A stretch of DNA of 64,000 bases from contig NZ_CP058579.1 in the NCBI RefSeq assembly GCF_013402875.1, positions 1,240,001 through 1,304,000 on the forward strand. Reading direction: 5' to 3'. Position 1 is the first letter of the stretch; the number at the start of each line of letters is the position of its first letter. The notes beneath the pieces are model-generated. The model was not told the origin of the DNA, ran no database searches, and worked only from the letters and a program-made list of their open reading frames with translations. A program made the translations under genes and the position numbers. Source of the stretch: Halorarum salinum (lineage in GTDB: Archaea > Halobacteriota > Halobacteria > Halobacteriales > Haloferacaceae). Of the stretch, positions 1-8,579 are shown in pieces.

Positions 1-360
1 CACCCGACAGTGCCCCTCCAGCCGGGAATCGTCGTCGCCGTCCCCTTGCGTTTTCGGCGAGTGTTGAGTGACGAAACTTTATGAGGGCAGAAAGTTCGGC
101 TATATCGGCCAAGGGCCGCCGTGTGGTACCGAGTTCTGATTGAGTAACTCCGAAATTTCAGAGATTCACACCGAACGGCACCTACAAAAGATCCGGTAGG
201 CGACCAGAAGCTCAACGTTCACCTCGCTCCGGAGTGACCTAGGATCGAAGCCGAGAGGAATGAGACATTCACAGAAGTCCCTTAGAAGGACGCTTTGCGC
301 GGAGGTACAAAATTCAGTTAAATAACAATAATATCGACATCCTACCATAATTCGAGCCAG
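1..360. other. left-edge region without a recognised gene
   Basis: No convincing coding frame is visible. The first ~130 bases are GC-rich like the chromosome core and the sequence becomes AT-rich to the right, so a composition boundary lies inside this stretch. A TTTATG element near 80-85 could be a promoter box for something outside the window, but no start codon follows at a suitable distance. The only open frame (minus strand, 166-348) has a non-acidic, cysteine-rich translation unlike haloarchaeal proteins. Confidence 0.4.
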
Positions 361-410
361 TTATATTCTTATATAGTTATGTAAATAACATTTATTTATT
401 ATATACTTAT
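361..410 (+). promoter_or_regulatory. AT-rich promoter of the serine protease gene
   Basis: Fifty bases of almost pure A/T directly precede the ATG at 411. TATA-like elements lie around 385-396, about 20-26 bp before the start, which fits a leaderless haloarchaeal transcript. The composition is far more AT-rich than other promoters in the window. Confidence 0.55.
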
Positions 411-1505
411 ATGGAAGATTGGATGTCCAGAGATCCACAAGTCAGCCGACGTAAGTACGTGAAATCAATGGGCGCAGGGGCCACCGTGTTCGGCCTCGAT
501 AGGTTTTCATTCACGCCCAAAATTACAATCCCTCTTCTCAGATCAAAGCAAGGAGTCGTTGAAGAAGAGGAAGTCCCCCGAGCGTGGTGGCAGCATGTTC
601 AAACATCAAAGAGGGTAGTGGAAAAGGTTAGAGAACAATACAGCGGCGTTAAAGGATTCAAAAGCGCCTATCGGACAATTTCGGACGAGCGAATCAAAGG
701 CTACCGAAAGAAGAAAATAGCTATTGAAATTGACACAGAAGAAGCTCCAAATATTCCACTTGGATCCGACACGCCGAACGGTCCATTCCCTGAGGAAGTT
801 AATGGAATTGGAGTTGAAACGAGAGAAAATCTCAATCGTACAGCGTCCGCATGCAAGAACGTAGGACACTTCGACCCAATTCCGGGTGGCACGGGTATAT
901 TCAACCAACAAGGGTTGAAGGCAACTGCATGCTGTAAAGTCACGTATAATGGTTCTCCCCGTCTATTAACTGTCTCCCATATGACTCTCTGTAGAAAGGA
1001 ACCAGTTTACCAAGATAGTGACGAGCAGCGGCAGATAGGGTCAATCGACAACCTATCGGCATCCCAGGATTGGGCAACAATCGACCTAAACTCAGATTAC
1101 GATCTGGATAATACTATCCGACTCCCGAGTGGCACTGAGTACCCGGTTAACGGGTGGATTACAGAGGGAGGGGTTGAAACGTATGCATCAAATGGGAGAG
1201 AATTTCTTAAGGTTGGATCCGAGACCGGAAGAACGAAGAACTCGATCTTGAACCACTATGCTCCCTTTGATGATGATTGCTCAAACTACGAAAAAGGAAT
1301 CGACATGCGAAACAATGGTGCCAATGGCGATTCAGGCGGGCCTATCTTCCTCCTCACCGACAACAACACCGCGTTCATTCTCGCCATCAACCAATACAAT
1401 GGCGGTGGTACTGTTGATATCGGTTGTTCTGGGATAGCTGAGAAAAACTACAGTGGTGGAATCGCAGCTTGGTATCTCCAAAATAATACACCAATCAGCT
1501 TCTGA
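411..1505 (+). CDS. Tat-exported trypsin-like serine protease (S1 fold)
   Basis: A 364-residue protein with a Tat-like signal (SRRKYVKSMG at residues 12-21), so probably exported folded to the cell surface or medium. The C-terminal half has the order of a chymotrypsin-type catalytic triad: VSH (His190), DWATIDL (Asp220) and GDSGGP (Ser308). The GDSGGP motif is diagnostic of the S1/trypsin-like fold. Residues 45-145 form a charged pro-region-like segment without a known domain. Cysteines at 148, 174, 175, 194, 290 and 339 could form disulfides. The ATG at 423 is an alternative start. Codon use and GC are clearly lower than in the neighbours, suggesting recent acquisition. Substrate unknown. 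Confidence 0.8.
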   Translation: MEDWMSRDPQVSRRKYVKSMGAGATVFGLDRFSFTPKITIPLLRSKQGVVEEEEVPRAWWQHVQTSKRVVEKVREQYSGVKGFKSAYRTISDERIKGYRKKKIAIEIDTEEAPNIPLGSDTPNGPFPEEVNGIGVETRENLNRTASACKNVGHFDPIPGGTGIFNQQGLKATACCKVTYNGSPRLLTVSHMTLCRKEPVYQDSDEQRQIGSIDNLSASQDWATIDLNSDYDLDNTIRLPSGTEYPVNGWITEGGVETYASNGREFLKVGSETGRTKNSILNHYAPFDDDCSNYEKGIDMRNNGANGDSGGPIFLLTDNNTAFILAINQYNGGGTVDIGCSGIAEKNYSGGIAAWYLQNNTPISF

Positions 1506-1586
1506 CTGGGGGTGACCGGCACCCAATCTCTAGAGTCAGTTGGGACTGCATACTTTTGTTCATTCAATTCGTTATTCAGAACAGGT

Positions 1587-2045
1587 ATGCGTATAAAACA
1601 GATTCTCCTCGGATGTAATTGGCATCGATCAATATCTTTTCTTCTCTATGCCTTACTCGTTGCAGCCGCTACTCGATTGGTGAGTACCCTATTCAGTGAC
1701 GAGATTTGGGCTGTATCTCCACTTAATCGACTCGACGTACCCGCTGTTGTGTTTGCATATGACGGTTTTGTTCCGTGGTTTGCGCTGCTCAGTGCAGTCG
1801 CACTTGTCGCATACGCAAATGACGGGTGGCTGATTAGCGTTGGTATCGCTGCATGTGGACTCTATGCCGCATCGATCGGTGGTAACTACTTTTTACATCC
1901 GCAATCTCAGGCACTAGTGATTCTGGGGGCAGTGATTTTCGTCGTGGATGCCGCCGTCAAGTTCGGCACGATTGGATACCTCTTTGGGAAGACAGCACGG
2001 TCTCTCAGAGCAGCGTTCCGTCGTTCGAACCGGGAACTGGCTTGA
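1587..2045 (+). CDS. small multi-pass membrane protein, unknown function
   Basis: A 152-residue protein with about four hydrophobic segments (roughly residues 14-34, 55-80, 85-105 and 110-132) and a basic C-terminal tail. No family recognised. The ATG at 1587 (MRIKQILLG) is preferred; the frame stays open back to 1512 but the extra 25 residues are not membrane-like and would begin just after the protease stop. It follows the protease on the same strand and shares its low GC, so both probably belong to the same acquired segment. A role tied to the protease is possible but unsupported. Confidence 0.55.
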   Translation: MRIKQILLGCNWHRSISFLLYALLVAAATRLVSTLFSDEIWAVSPLNRLDVPAVVFAYDGFVPWFALLSAVALVAYANDGWLISVGIAACGLYAASIGGNYFLHPQSQALVILGAVIFVVDAAVKFGTIGYLFGKTARSLRAAFRRSNRELA

Positions 2046-2118
2046 CTGCTCTAGATCTGCCCGCGCGGGGGTAGCGATGGAAGTCCGTCCGCGACGACCG
2101 CCCGAACACGCACTGGGC

Positions 2119-2237
2119 GGGACTGAAAGGGGCCGCGGCTCTCGACGAACCCCGAACCCGTAAGCACCGCAGGCGAGCACAGCGAGCCGAGGAGCGCAGC
2201 GTGGTTCGCGGGAGCCGAGAGTCGCGGGGGCTTTCGA
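2119..2237 (-). repeat. dispersed hairpin element, copy 1 (minus orientation)
   Basis: Read on the minus strand it begins with CGAAAGCCCCCGCG and ends with GGCCCCTTTCAGTCCC, the two conserved ends of the family. Inside the ends are imperfect inverted arms (CTCTCGG...CGAACC against GGTTCG...CGAGAG). The central part reads GCTGCGCTCCTCGG...CCTGCGGTGCTT on the minus strand. It lies between the accessory membrane gene and hisS. Related copies are listed at 15160, 15933, 22294, 22530, 29121, 31986, 38442 and 60752. Confidence 0.75.
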
Positions 2238-2337
2238 GGCAGTCGAAGCAACGATGGAACTGACTTCGGTGCGGGAGGGAGCGGTGGCTTTCGAGAACGT
2301 CGTAGTACCCCGAACGAAGAAACCGAAGAACCACGAC

Positions 2338-2344
2338 CTTAAAC
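2338..2344 (+). promoter_or_regulatory. hisS TATA-like box
   Basis: CTTAAAC lies about 26 bp upstream of the hisS ATG at 2369, the usual spacing for leaderless haloarchaeal transcripts. Confidence 0.5.
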
Positions 2345-2368
2345 CACGCCACGCGAATACTTCGACCC

Positions 2369-3685
2369 ATGCCCACGTACGAGCGCCTGAAGGGGTTCCG
2401 CGACTTCTACCCCCCCGAGATGGCGGCCCGACGGGAGGTCATCGACGTCGTCGAGGACGCCGCCCGGCGGTATGGCTTCCGGGAGATCGAGACGCCGCGG
2501 CTCGAGCGGGCCGAGATGTGGACCGACAAGAGCGGCGACGACATCGTCGACGAGCTGTACGCCTTCGAGGACCACGGCGGCCGGCACGTCACCCTCGCCC
2601 CGGAGCTGACTCCCACGGTCGCGCGGATGTACGCCGCGAAGGCCCAGGAGCTCTCGAAACCCGTGAAGTGGGTTTCGACCCGACCGTTCTGGCGCTACGA
2701 GCAGGTCCAGCAGGGGCGCTTCAGGGAGTTCTACCAGACGAACGTCGACGTCTTCGGCTCCAGCGAACCCGAGGCCGACGCCGAGGTGCTCGCCGTCGCG
2801 GCCGACGCGCTCACCGGCCTGGGGCTCACGGCGGACGACTTCGAGTTCCGCGTCTCCCACCGCGACATCCTCGGGAGCCTCCTCCGCTCGTTCGACGCCG
2901 ATGTGGACGTGACCGACGCCATCCGCGCGGTCGACAAGTCCGAGAAGGTCGACGAGGACGAGTACCTCGACCTGCTGTACGACGCCGGGCTGGCGTACGA
3001 CCAGGCCCGCGAGTTCGACGCGCTGCTGGACGTGACCGACCCGGCGAACCTCGACGAACTCACCGACTTCGCGCCCGACGCCGAGGGGCTGGCGGACGCG
3101 GTCGAGAACCTGCAGGCGGTGCTCGCGGCGGCCGACGACTTCGGCGCCGGCGAGCACTGCGACCTCTCGCTGCGGACCGCCCGCGGGCTGGACTACTACA
3201 CCGGCGCCGTCTTCGAGTGCTTCGACTCGACGGGCGAGGTGTCCCGCTCGGTGTTCGGCGGCGGGCGCTACGATGACCTCATCGAGGAGTTCGGCGGCCA
3301 GCCCACCCCAGCGGTCGGCGTCGCGCCCGGCTACGCGCCGCTGACGCTCCTGCTCGAACGCGCCGGCGTCATGCCGGACGCGGAGCTGTCGACCGACTAC
3401 TACGTCCTCCGCGTCGGCGACACCCGGGACGTCGCGGCGCGGGTCGCCCGCGACCTGCGCGCGAAGGGGCACGTCGTGGAGTCGGACCTCGCCGGCCGGA
3501 GCTTCGGCGCCCAGATGGGCTACGCCGACTCGGTGAACGCCGAGACGGTCGTCATCGTGGGCGAGCAGGACCTCGCCGACGGGAACGTGACGGTGAAGGA
3601 CATGCGCTCGGGCGACCAGACGACCGCGCCCGTGGACGAGTTCCCCGGCGAGCGCGACCGGCCGACGTACGACGACTTCGCGTAG
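2369..3685 (+). CDS. hisS: histidyl-tRNA synthetase
   Basis: A 438-residue class II aminoacyl-tRNA synthetase that charges tRNA-His. The N-terminus has the typical GFRDFYP (residues 9-15). Motif 2 is seen as RPFWRYEQVQQGRFREF (about 105-121), the histidine-specific segment as ARGLDYYTG (about 272-280), and motif 3 as GGGRYDDL near 297. The last ~100 residues form the anticodon-binding domain (YVLRVG onward). The length is normal for the family. It stands alone, with the hairpin element upstream and a phosphoesterase gene with its own promoter downstream. Confidence 0.97.
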   Translation: MPTYERLKGFRDFYPPEMAARREVIDVVEDAARRYGFREIETPRLERAEMWTDKSGDDIVDELYAFEDHGGRHVTLAPELTPTVARMYAAKAQELSKPVKWVSTRPFWRYEQVQQGRFREFYQTNVDVFGSSEPEADAEVLAVAADALTGLGLTADDFEFRVSHRDILGSLLRSFDADVDVTDAIRAVDKSEKVDEDEYLDLLYDAGLAYDQAREFDALLDVTDPANLDELTDFAPDAEGLADAVENLQAVLAAADDFGAGEHCDLSLRTARGLDYYTGAVFECFDSTGEVSRSVFGGGRYDDLIEEFGGQPTPAVGVAPGYAPLTLLLERAGVMPDAELSTDYYVLRVGDTRDVAARVARDLRAKGHVVESDLAGRSFGAQMGYADSVNAETVVIVGEQDLADGNVTVKDMRSGDQTTAPVDEFPGERDRPTYDDFA

Positions 3686-3734
3686 TCGAGGCGCCGGTCC
3701 GTCGGCCCGGCGGTTCGGGAACTCCTCCGCCAGC

Positions 3735-3740
3735 TTTTAT
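3735..3740 (+). promoter_or_regulatory. TATA-like box of the metallophosphoesterase gene
   Basis: TTTTAT centred 27 bp upstream of the ATG at 3764. Confidence 0.5.
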
Positions 3741-3763
3741 TCGTCGTCCGACATCCGGGCCGT

Positions 3764-4300
3764 ATGGAGGTCGCAATTCTCTCCGACATGCACGTCCCCG
3801 AGCAGGCCCGGGTGCTCCCGGACGCGTTCCGCGAGCGCGTTCGAGGGGCCGACCACGTCGTCCACGCCGGGGACTTCGGCTCGGCCGAGGCGCTCGCCGA
3901 CGTGCGCGCGCTCAACCCGGATCTGACCGCCGTGTACGGGAACGCCGACCTGCACGACGTCGACCTGCCCGCGGTCGCGTCGGTCGACGCGGGCGGCGTG
4001 ACGTTCGTCGTCGTCCACGGCATCGTCAACCCCGTCGAGCGGGCGGTGTCCGGATCCGAGGGAGTCGTCATGGGGCGTGACGACTGGCTCGACGCGATCG
4101 CCGACACGACTCGGGCGAGAGCGGACGAGCCGCTGGTCGGGGTCGGCGGCCACAGCCACGAGGTCGAGGACGAGGTCCACGACGGCGTTCGGGTGCTGAA
4201 CCCGGGGTCGGCGACGGGGGTCGGCAGGGCCGACGGCGCCACGATGATGACGGCGGCGGTCGCCGACGGCGACGTCGACGTGACGGTCCACGAGGCCTGA
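3764..4300 (+). CDS. YfcE/MJ0936-type metallophosphoesterase
   Basis: A 178-residue calcineurin-like phosphoesterase. The metal-binding set is complete: Asp8-x-His10, Gly36-Asp37, Gly59-Asn60, His85, and Gly129-His130-Ser-His132. Small archaeal members of this family are phosphodiesterases of unclear natural substrate. The start at 3764 gives the typical beta-strand MEVAILSDMH. It is probably monocistronic, because hisS ends about 80 bp upstream and the next gene has its own promoter box. Confidence 0.9.
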   Translation: MEVAILSDMHVPEQARVLPDAFRERVRGADHVVHAGDFGSAEALADVRALNPDLTAVYGNADLHDVDLPAVASVDAGGVTFVVVHGIVNPVERAVSGSEGVVMGRDDWLDAIADTTRARADEPLVGVGGHSHEVEDEVHDGVRVLNPGSATGVGRADGATMMTAAVADGDVDVTVHEA

Positions 4301-4357
4301 GCGGGACGGACCCGCGCCGTCCCGGCGTCGACTCGCCGGGTCGTGTCACGGTAGAAG

Positions 4358-4366
4358 GCTTATGCC
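4358..4366 (+). promoter_or_regulatory. TATA-like box of the PQQ-propeller gene
   Basis: GCTTATGCC lies about 25 bp upstream of the ATG at 4388, consistent with a leaderless transcript. Confidence 0.45.
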
Positions 4367-4387
4367 GGACGCGACACGGCCTCCCCC

Positions 4388-5761
4388 ATGGTCTCCCGCA
4401 GGAACGCCCTCGCGCTGGCCGGCGCGGCCCTCCTCCCGGTCGCCGGCTGCACCGACGGAACGGGCGGTAGCGCCACGCCGACCGGATCGCCGAACTCGTC
4501 CCCGTCGCCGGAACCGGGTCCGGGCGACCCGCCCGGCGGGTCGTCGACGCCGGCGGACCTCCCCGACTGGGAGTCCGACTGGACGCGCTCGGTCGAGGGG
4601 GAACACGTCCTCGGACTCGACGTCCGCGAGGGGACCGTCTACGCCTCGCTCTCCTCGGAGGGCGGCCCGAACGCCGTCGCCGCGCTGGATCCGACCGACG
4701 GGACGGAACTGTGGCACACGTCGACGCCGGGCGAACTAGAGGGGCGAACCTACGCGGAGTGGAACGACGGCGACGACCAGTGGGGCGTCACCGTCACCGA
4801 CGGGCGCGTGTTCGCGGTCACGGGCCACGCCGACCGCTACGAGTGGACCGCCCTCCGCGCGCTCGACCGGACGACCGGGGAGGTGGACTGGAGCCTGCGC
4901 CGCGACCGTTCGCTCGCGGTCCGCGGCGTTCACGACGGCGTGGTCTACGTCACGTCCCTGGAGTTCTTCGAGCCCGAACACTCCCACGACACGCCGGAGG
5001 CGCCGCTGCCGACCGACCTCCTTGCGGTGGACGCCGCCGACGGGACGGTCCGCTGGTCGCGCCCGTTCGCCGGCGTCGCGGACGTGGCCGTCTCCCCGGC
5101 GGGCGTCGTCGTCGCCGCGGGAACCGGGCTGACCTGCCTCGACCACGACGGCACCGGGCGGTTCGACGTCGACACCGGGACGGAGGGGACCGCCGTCGCG
5201 GCGACCGATGCCCGGGTGTTCCTCCTCGGTGAGGGCGGTCCGGCGGGCCGTCCCGTACGCGGGTACGCCCTCGACGGGACGCGCGAGTGGGGCGAGCGCC
5301 GGCGGGTCCGCGACGCGCTCCTCGACCCGGAGCGTGGACGGCTGTACGCCGGGGGCGACGTCACGCTCGCGCTGGAGGCCGACGGCTCGCTCGCCTGGCG
5401 CGCGGACGTCCACGGCGGTCACCCACTCCTCCTCGGCCCCGAGCGGGGGACGCTGTACACCCGCGGCGGCGGGGCGCGAACCGAGGCGTTCGGGCTCCCC
5501 GACGGCGCGCACCGCTGGTCGTTCGACCCGCGCGAGCGGTACGCGTGGCCGGTCGCCGCGAGCGCCGACGTCGCCGTCGTCGAGGGGTTCGCCGAGGGGC
5601 GGTCGCTGTACGCCGTCGACGCCGCCGCGGGCGAGGCGACCCGCCGTCGGTCGTTCGGCGACCTCGCGACCCTGTTCACGGTCGAGATCGCCGGGGGGTA
5701 CGCGCTGGTCGGCACCGGCGACGCATCGATCGTCGCGCTCCCGCTCGAACGCGTCGCCTAA
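4388..5761 (+). CDS. PQQ-like beta-propeller lipoprotein
   Basis: A 457-residue protein with a Tat lipoprotein signal: Arg-Arg at 4-5 (MVSRRNALALAG) and lipobox PVAGC with Cys21. A Ser/Thr/Pro-rich linker (residues 25-60) is followed by repeated blades of the kind VYA...LDPTDGTELW, ALDRTTGEVDW and AVDAADGTVRW, typical of the PQQ-binding-like (PQQ_2) propeller. It is therefore probably anchored outside the membrane. Haloarchaea carry many such proteins, mostly of unknown ligand, and true PQQ binding should not be assumed. The stop lies 25 bp before the truA start, so the two may be co-transcribed. Confidence 0.85.
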   Translation: MVSRRNALALAGAALLPVAGCTDGTGGSATPTGSPNSSPSPEPGPGDPPGGSSTPADLPDWESDWTRSVEGEHVLGLDVREGTVYASLSSEGGPNAVAALDPTDGTELWHTSTPGELEGRTYAEWNDGDDQWGVTVTDGRVFAVTGHADRYEWTALRALDRTTGEVDWSLRRDRSLAVRGVHDGVVYVTSLEFFEPEHSHDTPEAPLPTDLLAVDAADGTVRWSRPFAGVADVAVSPAGVVVAAGTGLTCLDHDGTGRFDVDTGTEGTAVAATDARVFLLGEGGPAGRPVRGYALDGTREWGERRRVRDALLDPERGRLYAGGDVTLALEADGSLAWRADVHGGHPLLLGPERGTLYTRGGGARTEAFGLPDGAHRWSFDPRERYAWPVAASADVAVVEGFAEGRSLYAVDAAAGEATRRRSFGDLATLFTVEIAGGYALVGTGDASIVALPLERVA

Positions 5762-5786
5762 GTCGGGCGGGCCCCTCGCGTCGCTC

Positions 5787-6629
5787 GTGCGCGCCTTCCG
5801 CGTCGCCTACGACGGCCGGCCGTTCTACGGCTTCCAGCGCCAGCCGGACGTGCCGACCGTCGAGGGGACGCTGTTCGACGGGCTCCGTGCGCTCGACGTG
5901 CTTGGCCCGGATGAACCGAAGCCGCCAGGCTACGCCGCCGCCGGCCGGACCGACGCGGGCGTCTCGGCGGTCGCCCAGACCCTCGCGTTCGACGCCCCCG
6001 ACTGGCTTGCGCCGCGCGCGTTCAACGCCGAACTCCCGGGGACCGTCCGCGTCCGGGCGAGCGCCGAGGCGCCCGACGGCTTCCACGCCACCCACGACGC
6101 CGTCCGGCGGGTCTACCGGTACCACCTCCACGCGCCGGCCTCCGGGACCGACGCGTCCCCCGGAACCGACGCGATGCTCGGCCGCGCGCGGGATGCCGCG
6201 GCGAGGCTCTCCGGCGAGCACGACTTCCACAACCTCACGACCGACGACGAGGGGACGGTCCGGGACCTGGAGTGTACGGTCGACCGGGACGGGGAGTTCC
6301 TCGTGGTGACCGCGGCGGCGGGCGGGTTCCCGCGGCACTTCGTCCGGAAGCTCGTGGCCGTCATCCACGGCGTGGCGACCGGCGAGGCGACGGGTGCGGA
6401 CGGGACCGACCGGCTGGACCGGGTGCTGAGCGACGAGTCGCTGGCCGACGAGGCGGGCGTGCCGGCCGCCCCGCCCGAACCCCTCGTCCTCGTCGGCGTG
6501 GACTACCCGGGGCTGACGTTCGAACCCGACCCCGTGGCGACGGCGACGCTCCGGGAGGTGTTCGCCGACCGCCGGCGCGACGGCCTCGTCCGGGCACGCG
6601 TCGCCGACGAGGTGCTGGACGGCGTCTGA
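5787..6629 (+). CDS. truA: tRNA pseudouridine synthase A (positions 38-40)
   Basis: A 280-residue TruA-family enzyme that isomerises uridine to pseudouridine in the anticodon stem-loop of tRNAs. The start is a GTG at 5787 giving MRAFRVAYDG, matching the family N-terminus; there is no in-frame ATG nearby, and the frame upstream of 5787 is antisense-like arginine-rich sequence. The catalytic motif AAGRTDAGVSA contains the nucleophilic Asp56. C-terminal GGFPRHFVRKLV is also typical. The frame starts 25 bp after the upstream lipoprotein gene. Confidence 0.93.
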   Translation: MRAFRVAYDGRPFYGFQRQPDVPTVEGTLFDGLRALDVLGPDEPKPPGYAAAGRTDAGVSAVAQTLAFDAPDWLAPRAFNAELPGTVRVRASAEAPDGFHATHDAVRRVYRYHLHAPASGTDASPGTDAMLGRARDAAARLSGEHDFHNLTTDDEGTVRDLECTVDRDGEFLVVTAAAGGFPRHFVRKLVAVIHGVATGEATGADGTDRLDRVLSDESLADEAGVPAAPPEPLVLVGVDYPGLTFEPDPVATATLREVFADRRRDGLVRARVADEVLDGV

Positions 6630-6671
6630 CCGGCGGCCGCGGCACGGCGCGGGCGGCCGCCCCCGCCCTCC

Positions 6672-8012
6672 TCAGTCCCAGCCCTCGGGCCACAGCCCGG
6701 CGGCCTTCATCCCGGGTTCGAACTCGGCCTCGCGGAACGCCGCCTCCAGGTCGTACTCGTCGAGCGCGGGCACCTCGACCGACTCCACGGCGAGTTCGCG
6801 GACCAGGAGGGCGGCGAGCACGCCGTGTTCCCGCACGTTCCGGTCGTCGACCTTGTCGCGCGTGTCGGCCGCGGTGTGGCCCCACCCCCTGCCCCGCTCG
6901 CCGCTGTCGGAGTGCAACTGCAGGGCGGGGACGCCGGCCCGCACGAACGGCCACTGGTCGGAGAACGGGTGCGGCTCCTCGCGGACCTCGATGGGGTGAC
7001 GCGTCGCCTCGCTCAGCCGACGTGCGACGCCCGCGGTCGCCGCGGAGGCGTGGCTCATCGCGACCAGGTCGCGGAACCGGCCCGCGCCGTCGAGGTTCAC
7101 CACCGCCTTCACCGAGTCGAAGTCTGTCCCGGCGGCGAGGTGTTCCGACCCCAGCAGGCCCGTCTCCTCGCAGCCGACGGCGGCGAACCGGACGCCGAGG
7201 TCGAGGTCCGTCGCGGCGAGGACCCGGGCGGCGACGAGCATCGTCGCGATCCCGCAGCCGTTGTCGAGCGCCCCCTCGGCGACGTCGTGGGCGTCGTAGT
7301 GGGCGAGCACGAGCACGGTCTCGTCGGTGTCCGGCCCGACCTGGCCCAGGACGTTGCGGCTTTCGCCGGGGACGGTCTCGGCCACGACGGTCAGTTCCAC
7401 CTCGCCGTCCGCCTCGGCGTACTCCGAGAGCCACGCGCCGGTCTCCTTGCTCACCCCGACCGCCGGGATGGACGCCTCCTCCCCGAACGTCAGCGACCCC
7501 GTCGGCGGGAGCTGGCCGGGGACGTGGTTGACGAAGACGAACCCGACCGCGCCCGCGTCGGCCGCGTAGCCGTACTTCTCCATCCGGTGGACGAACCGGC
7601 CGCCGGAGGGGGTCGTCGTGCTCGCGACGGCGACGCGCCCCTCGACGTCGACCTCGTCGATCTCCGCGGGAGTGCCGTAGCCGACGTCGACCAGTTCGCC
7701 CCGGACCGCGCCCGCGGGGCAGTACGGCAGCGCGACGGCCTCGAACGTCCGATCGTCGGGGGAGACGAGTTCCAGGTCGGTGTGGCCGCGCCGCCACTCG
7801 TTCACCTCGAAGGGCTGCTCGCGGACGCGGCGCAGGCCGGCGTCCCGGAACGCCTCGGCGACGAGTTCGGCCGCGCGGGCCTCCCCCTCGCTCCCGCCCA
7901 TCCGGTTCCCGATCGCGGTGAGGTCGGTGAGGAACTCCCAGGGCCGGTCGTCGAGCCACGCCCGTCCCACGGCGTCGGCGAGGTCGTCATCGAGCGAGAG
8001 CGCGTCGTCCAT
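6672..8012 (-). CDS. M28-family metallopeptidase (first of two paralogues)
   Basis: A 446-residue zinc aminopeptidase-like protein. Metal-site residues follow the M28 pattern: AHYDAHD (His238, Asp240) with ALDNG (Asp250), CEETG (Glu282-Glu283), VVNLDG (Asp308), and a late GRGWGHTAADT histidine. A PA-like insert lies around residues 95-200 before the catalytic half. No signal peptide is visible, so it is probably cytoplasmic. The ATG at 8012 is chosen because the frame upstream is arginine-rich; a T-run at 8038-8045 on the minus strand is a plausible TATA region. It is clearly related to the gene at 36990-38378. Confidence 0.88.
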   Translation of the reverse strand: MDDALSLDDDLADAVGRAWLDDRPWEFLTDLTAIGNRMGGSEGEARAAELVAEAFRDAGLRRVREQPFEVNEWRRGHTDLELVSPDDRTFEAVALPYCPAGAVRGELVDVGYGTPAEIDEVDVEGRVAVASTTTPSGGRFVHRMEKYGYAADAGAVGFVFVNHVPGQLPPTGSLTFGEEASIPAVGVSKETGAWLSEYAEADGEVELTVVAETVPGESRNVLGQVGPDTDETVLVLAHYDAHDVAEGALDNGCGIATMLVAARVLAATDLDLGVRFAAVGCEETGLLGSEHLAAGTDFDSVKAVVNLDGAGRFRDLVAMSHASAATAGVARRLSEATRHPIEVREEPHPFSDQWPFVRAGVPALQLHSDSGERGRGWGHTAADTRDKVDDRNVREHGVLAALLVRELAVESVEVPALDEYDLEAAFREAEFEPGMKAAGLWPEGWD

Positions 8013-8579
8013 GGGTGTCGAGTCGCCGAGCGCGGGCAAAAAATCCGGGGGTGACGTCCGTCTCGGCCCGGAGTCGGCGGCCGGTTCCGTCCGGGTCGGC
8101 GACCGGTACGATCCGGTTCGGGCTCGGCGCTCGCCCCGGACTCGTCGGTCGGGCCGGTCGCCATCGCCCCCGCCCGTCACGTTCTCGATGCGGTACCCGA
8201 CGACGAGCGCGCGGTCGAGCGGCGCATCGGCCCCGGCGGCGCAGCCACCTCCGGCCCCCTCCGGCTACGATCGTTCCCCGCCGCCGACCACCTCGTTCGC
8301 AGGACCGAATCATATTTAGTCTCGGTGGACGACAGGGAATTAGATGGATCTAATAATTGCATTCGAGGAGGAACGACCCGTCGCTCGGAGACGCTCCGCC
8401 CGCCGCACGCGACGGCGATCGGGCCCCCGCGGGCGACGGACGACTTCGCCGTTCCGGCCCGTGACGGCTCCGTCCGGGCCGGCGCGTTCGTCGCGGTCGC
8501 GATTCGGCCGTCCAACCGCGCCCAGTACCGGTCCGGCGGTCGCCCCGCCCCGACCCCGGGGAGCCAGCGGGGTAGCGGC
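8013..8579. other. intergenic region with promoters and a leader for the metal ABC operon
   Basis: This 567-bp region separates the divergent M28 gene and the metal transporter operon. It holds the M28 promoter near its left end, a TATA-like CATATTTAG at about 8311-8319, and the palindrome described separately. If transcription starts near 8340, the operon has an unusually long leader of about 240 nt. A 79-codon open frame in that leader (8344-8583) ends across the GTG of the next gene but encodes an arginine-rich, non-haloarchaeal peptide, so it is not called. Confidence 0.5.
8340..8353. promoter_or_regulatory. palindromic candidate operator of the metal importer
   Basis: TTAGAT-GG-ATCTAA is a perfect 6+6 inverted repeat with a 2-bp centre. 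It sits about 25 bp downstream of the TATA-like CATATTTAG (8311-8319), thus at the expected transcription start, in otherwise GC-rich DNA. The position suits repression by a metal-dependent regulator. The TTAG...CTAA ends recall DtxR/MntR-type operators; that assignment is inference. Confidence 0.5.

Noticed and set aside
166-348. 60-residue minus-strand frame at the left edge
   Set aside because: It is cysteine-rich and basic without a promoter or family features.
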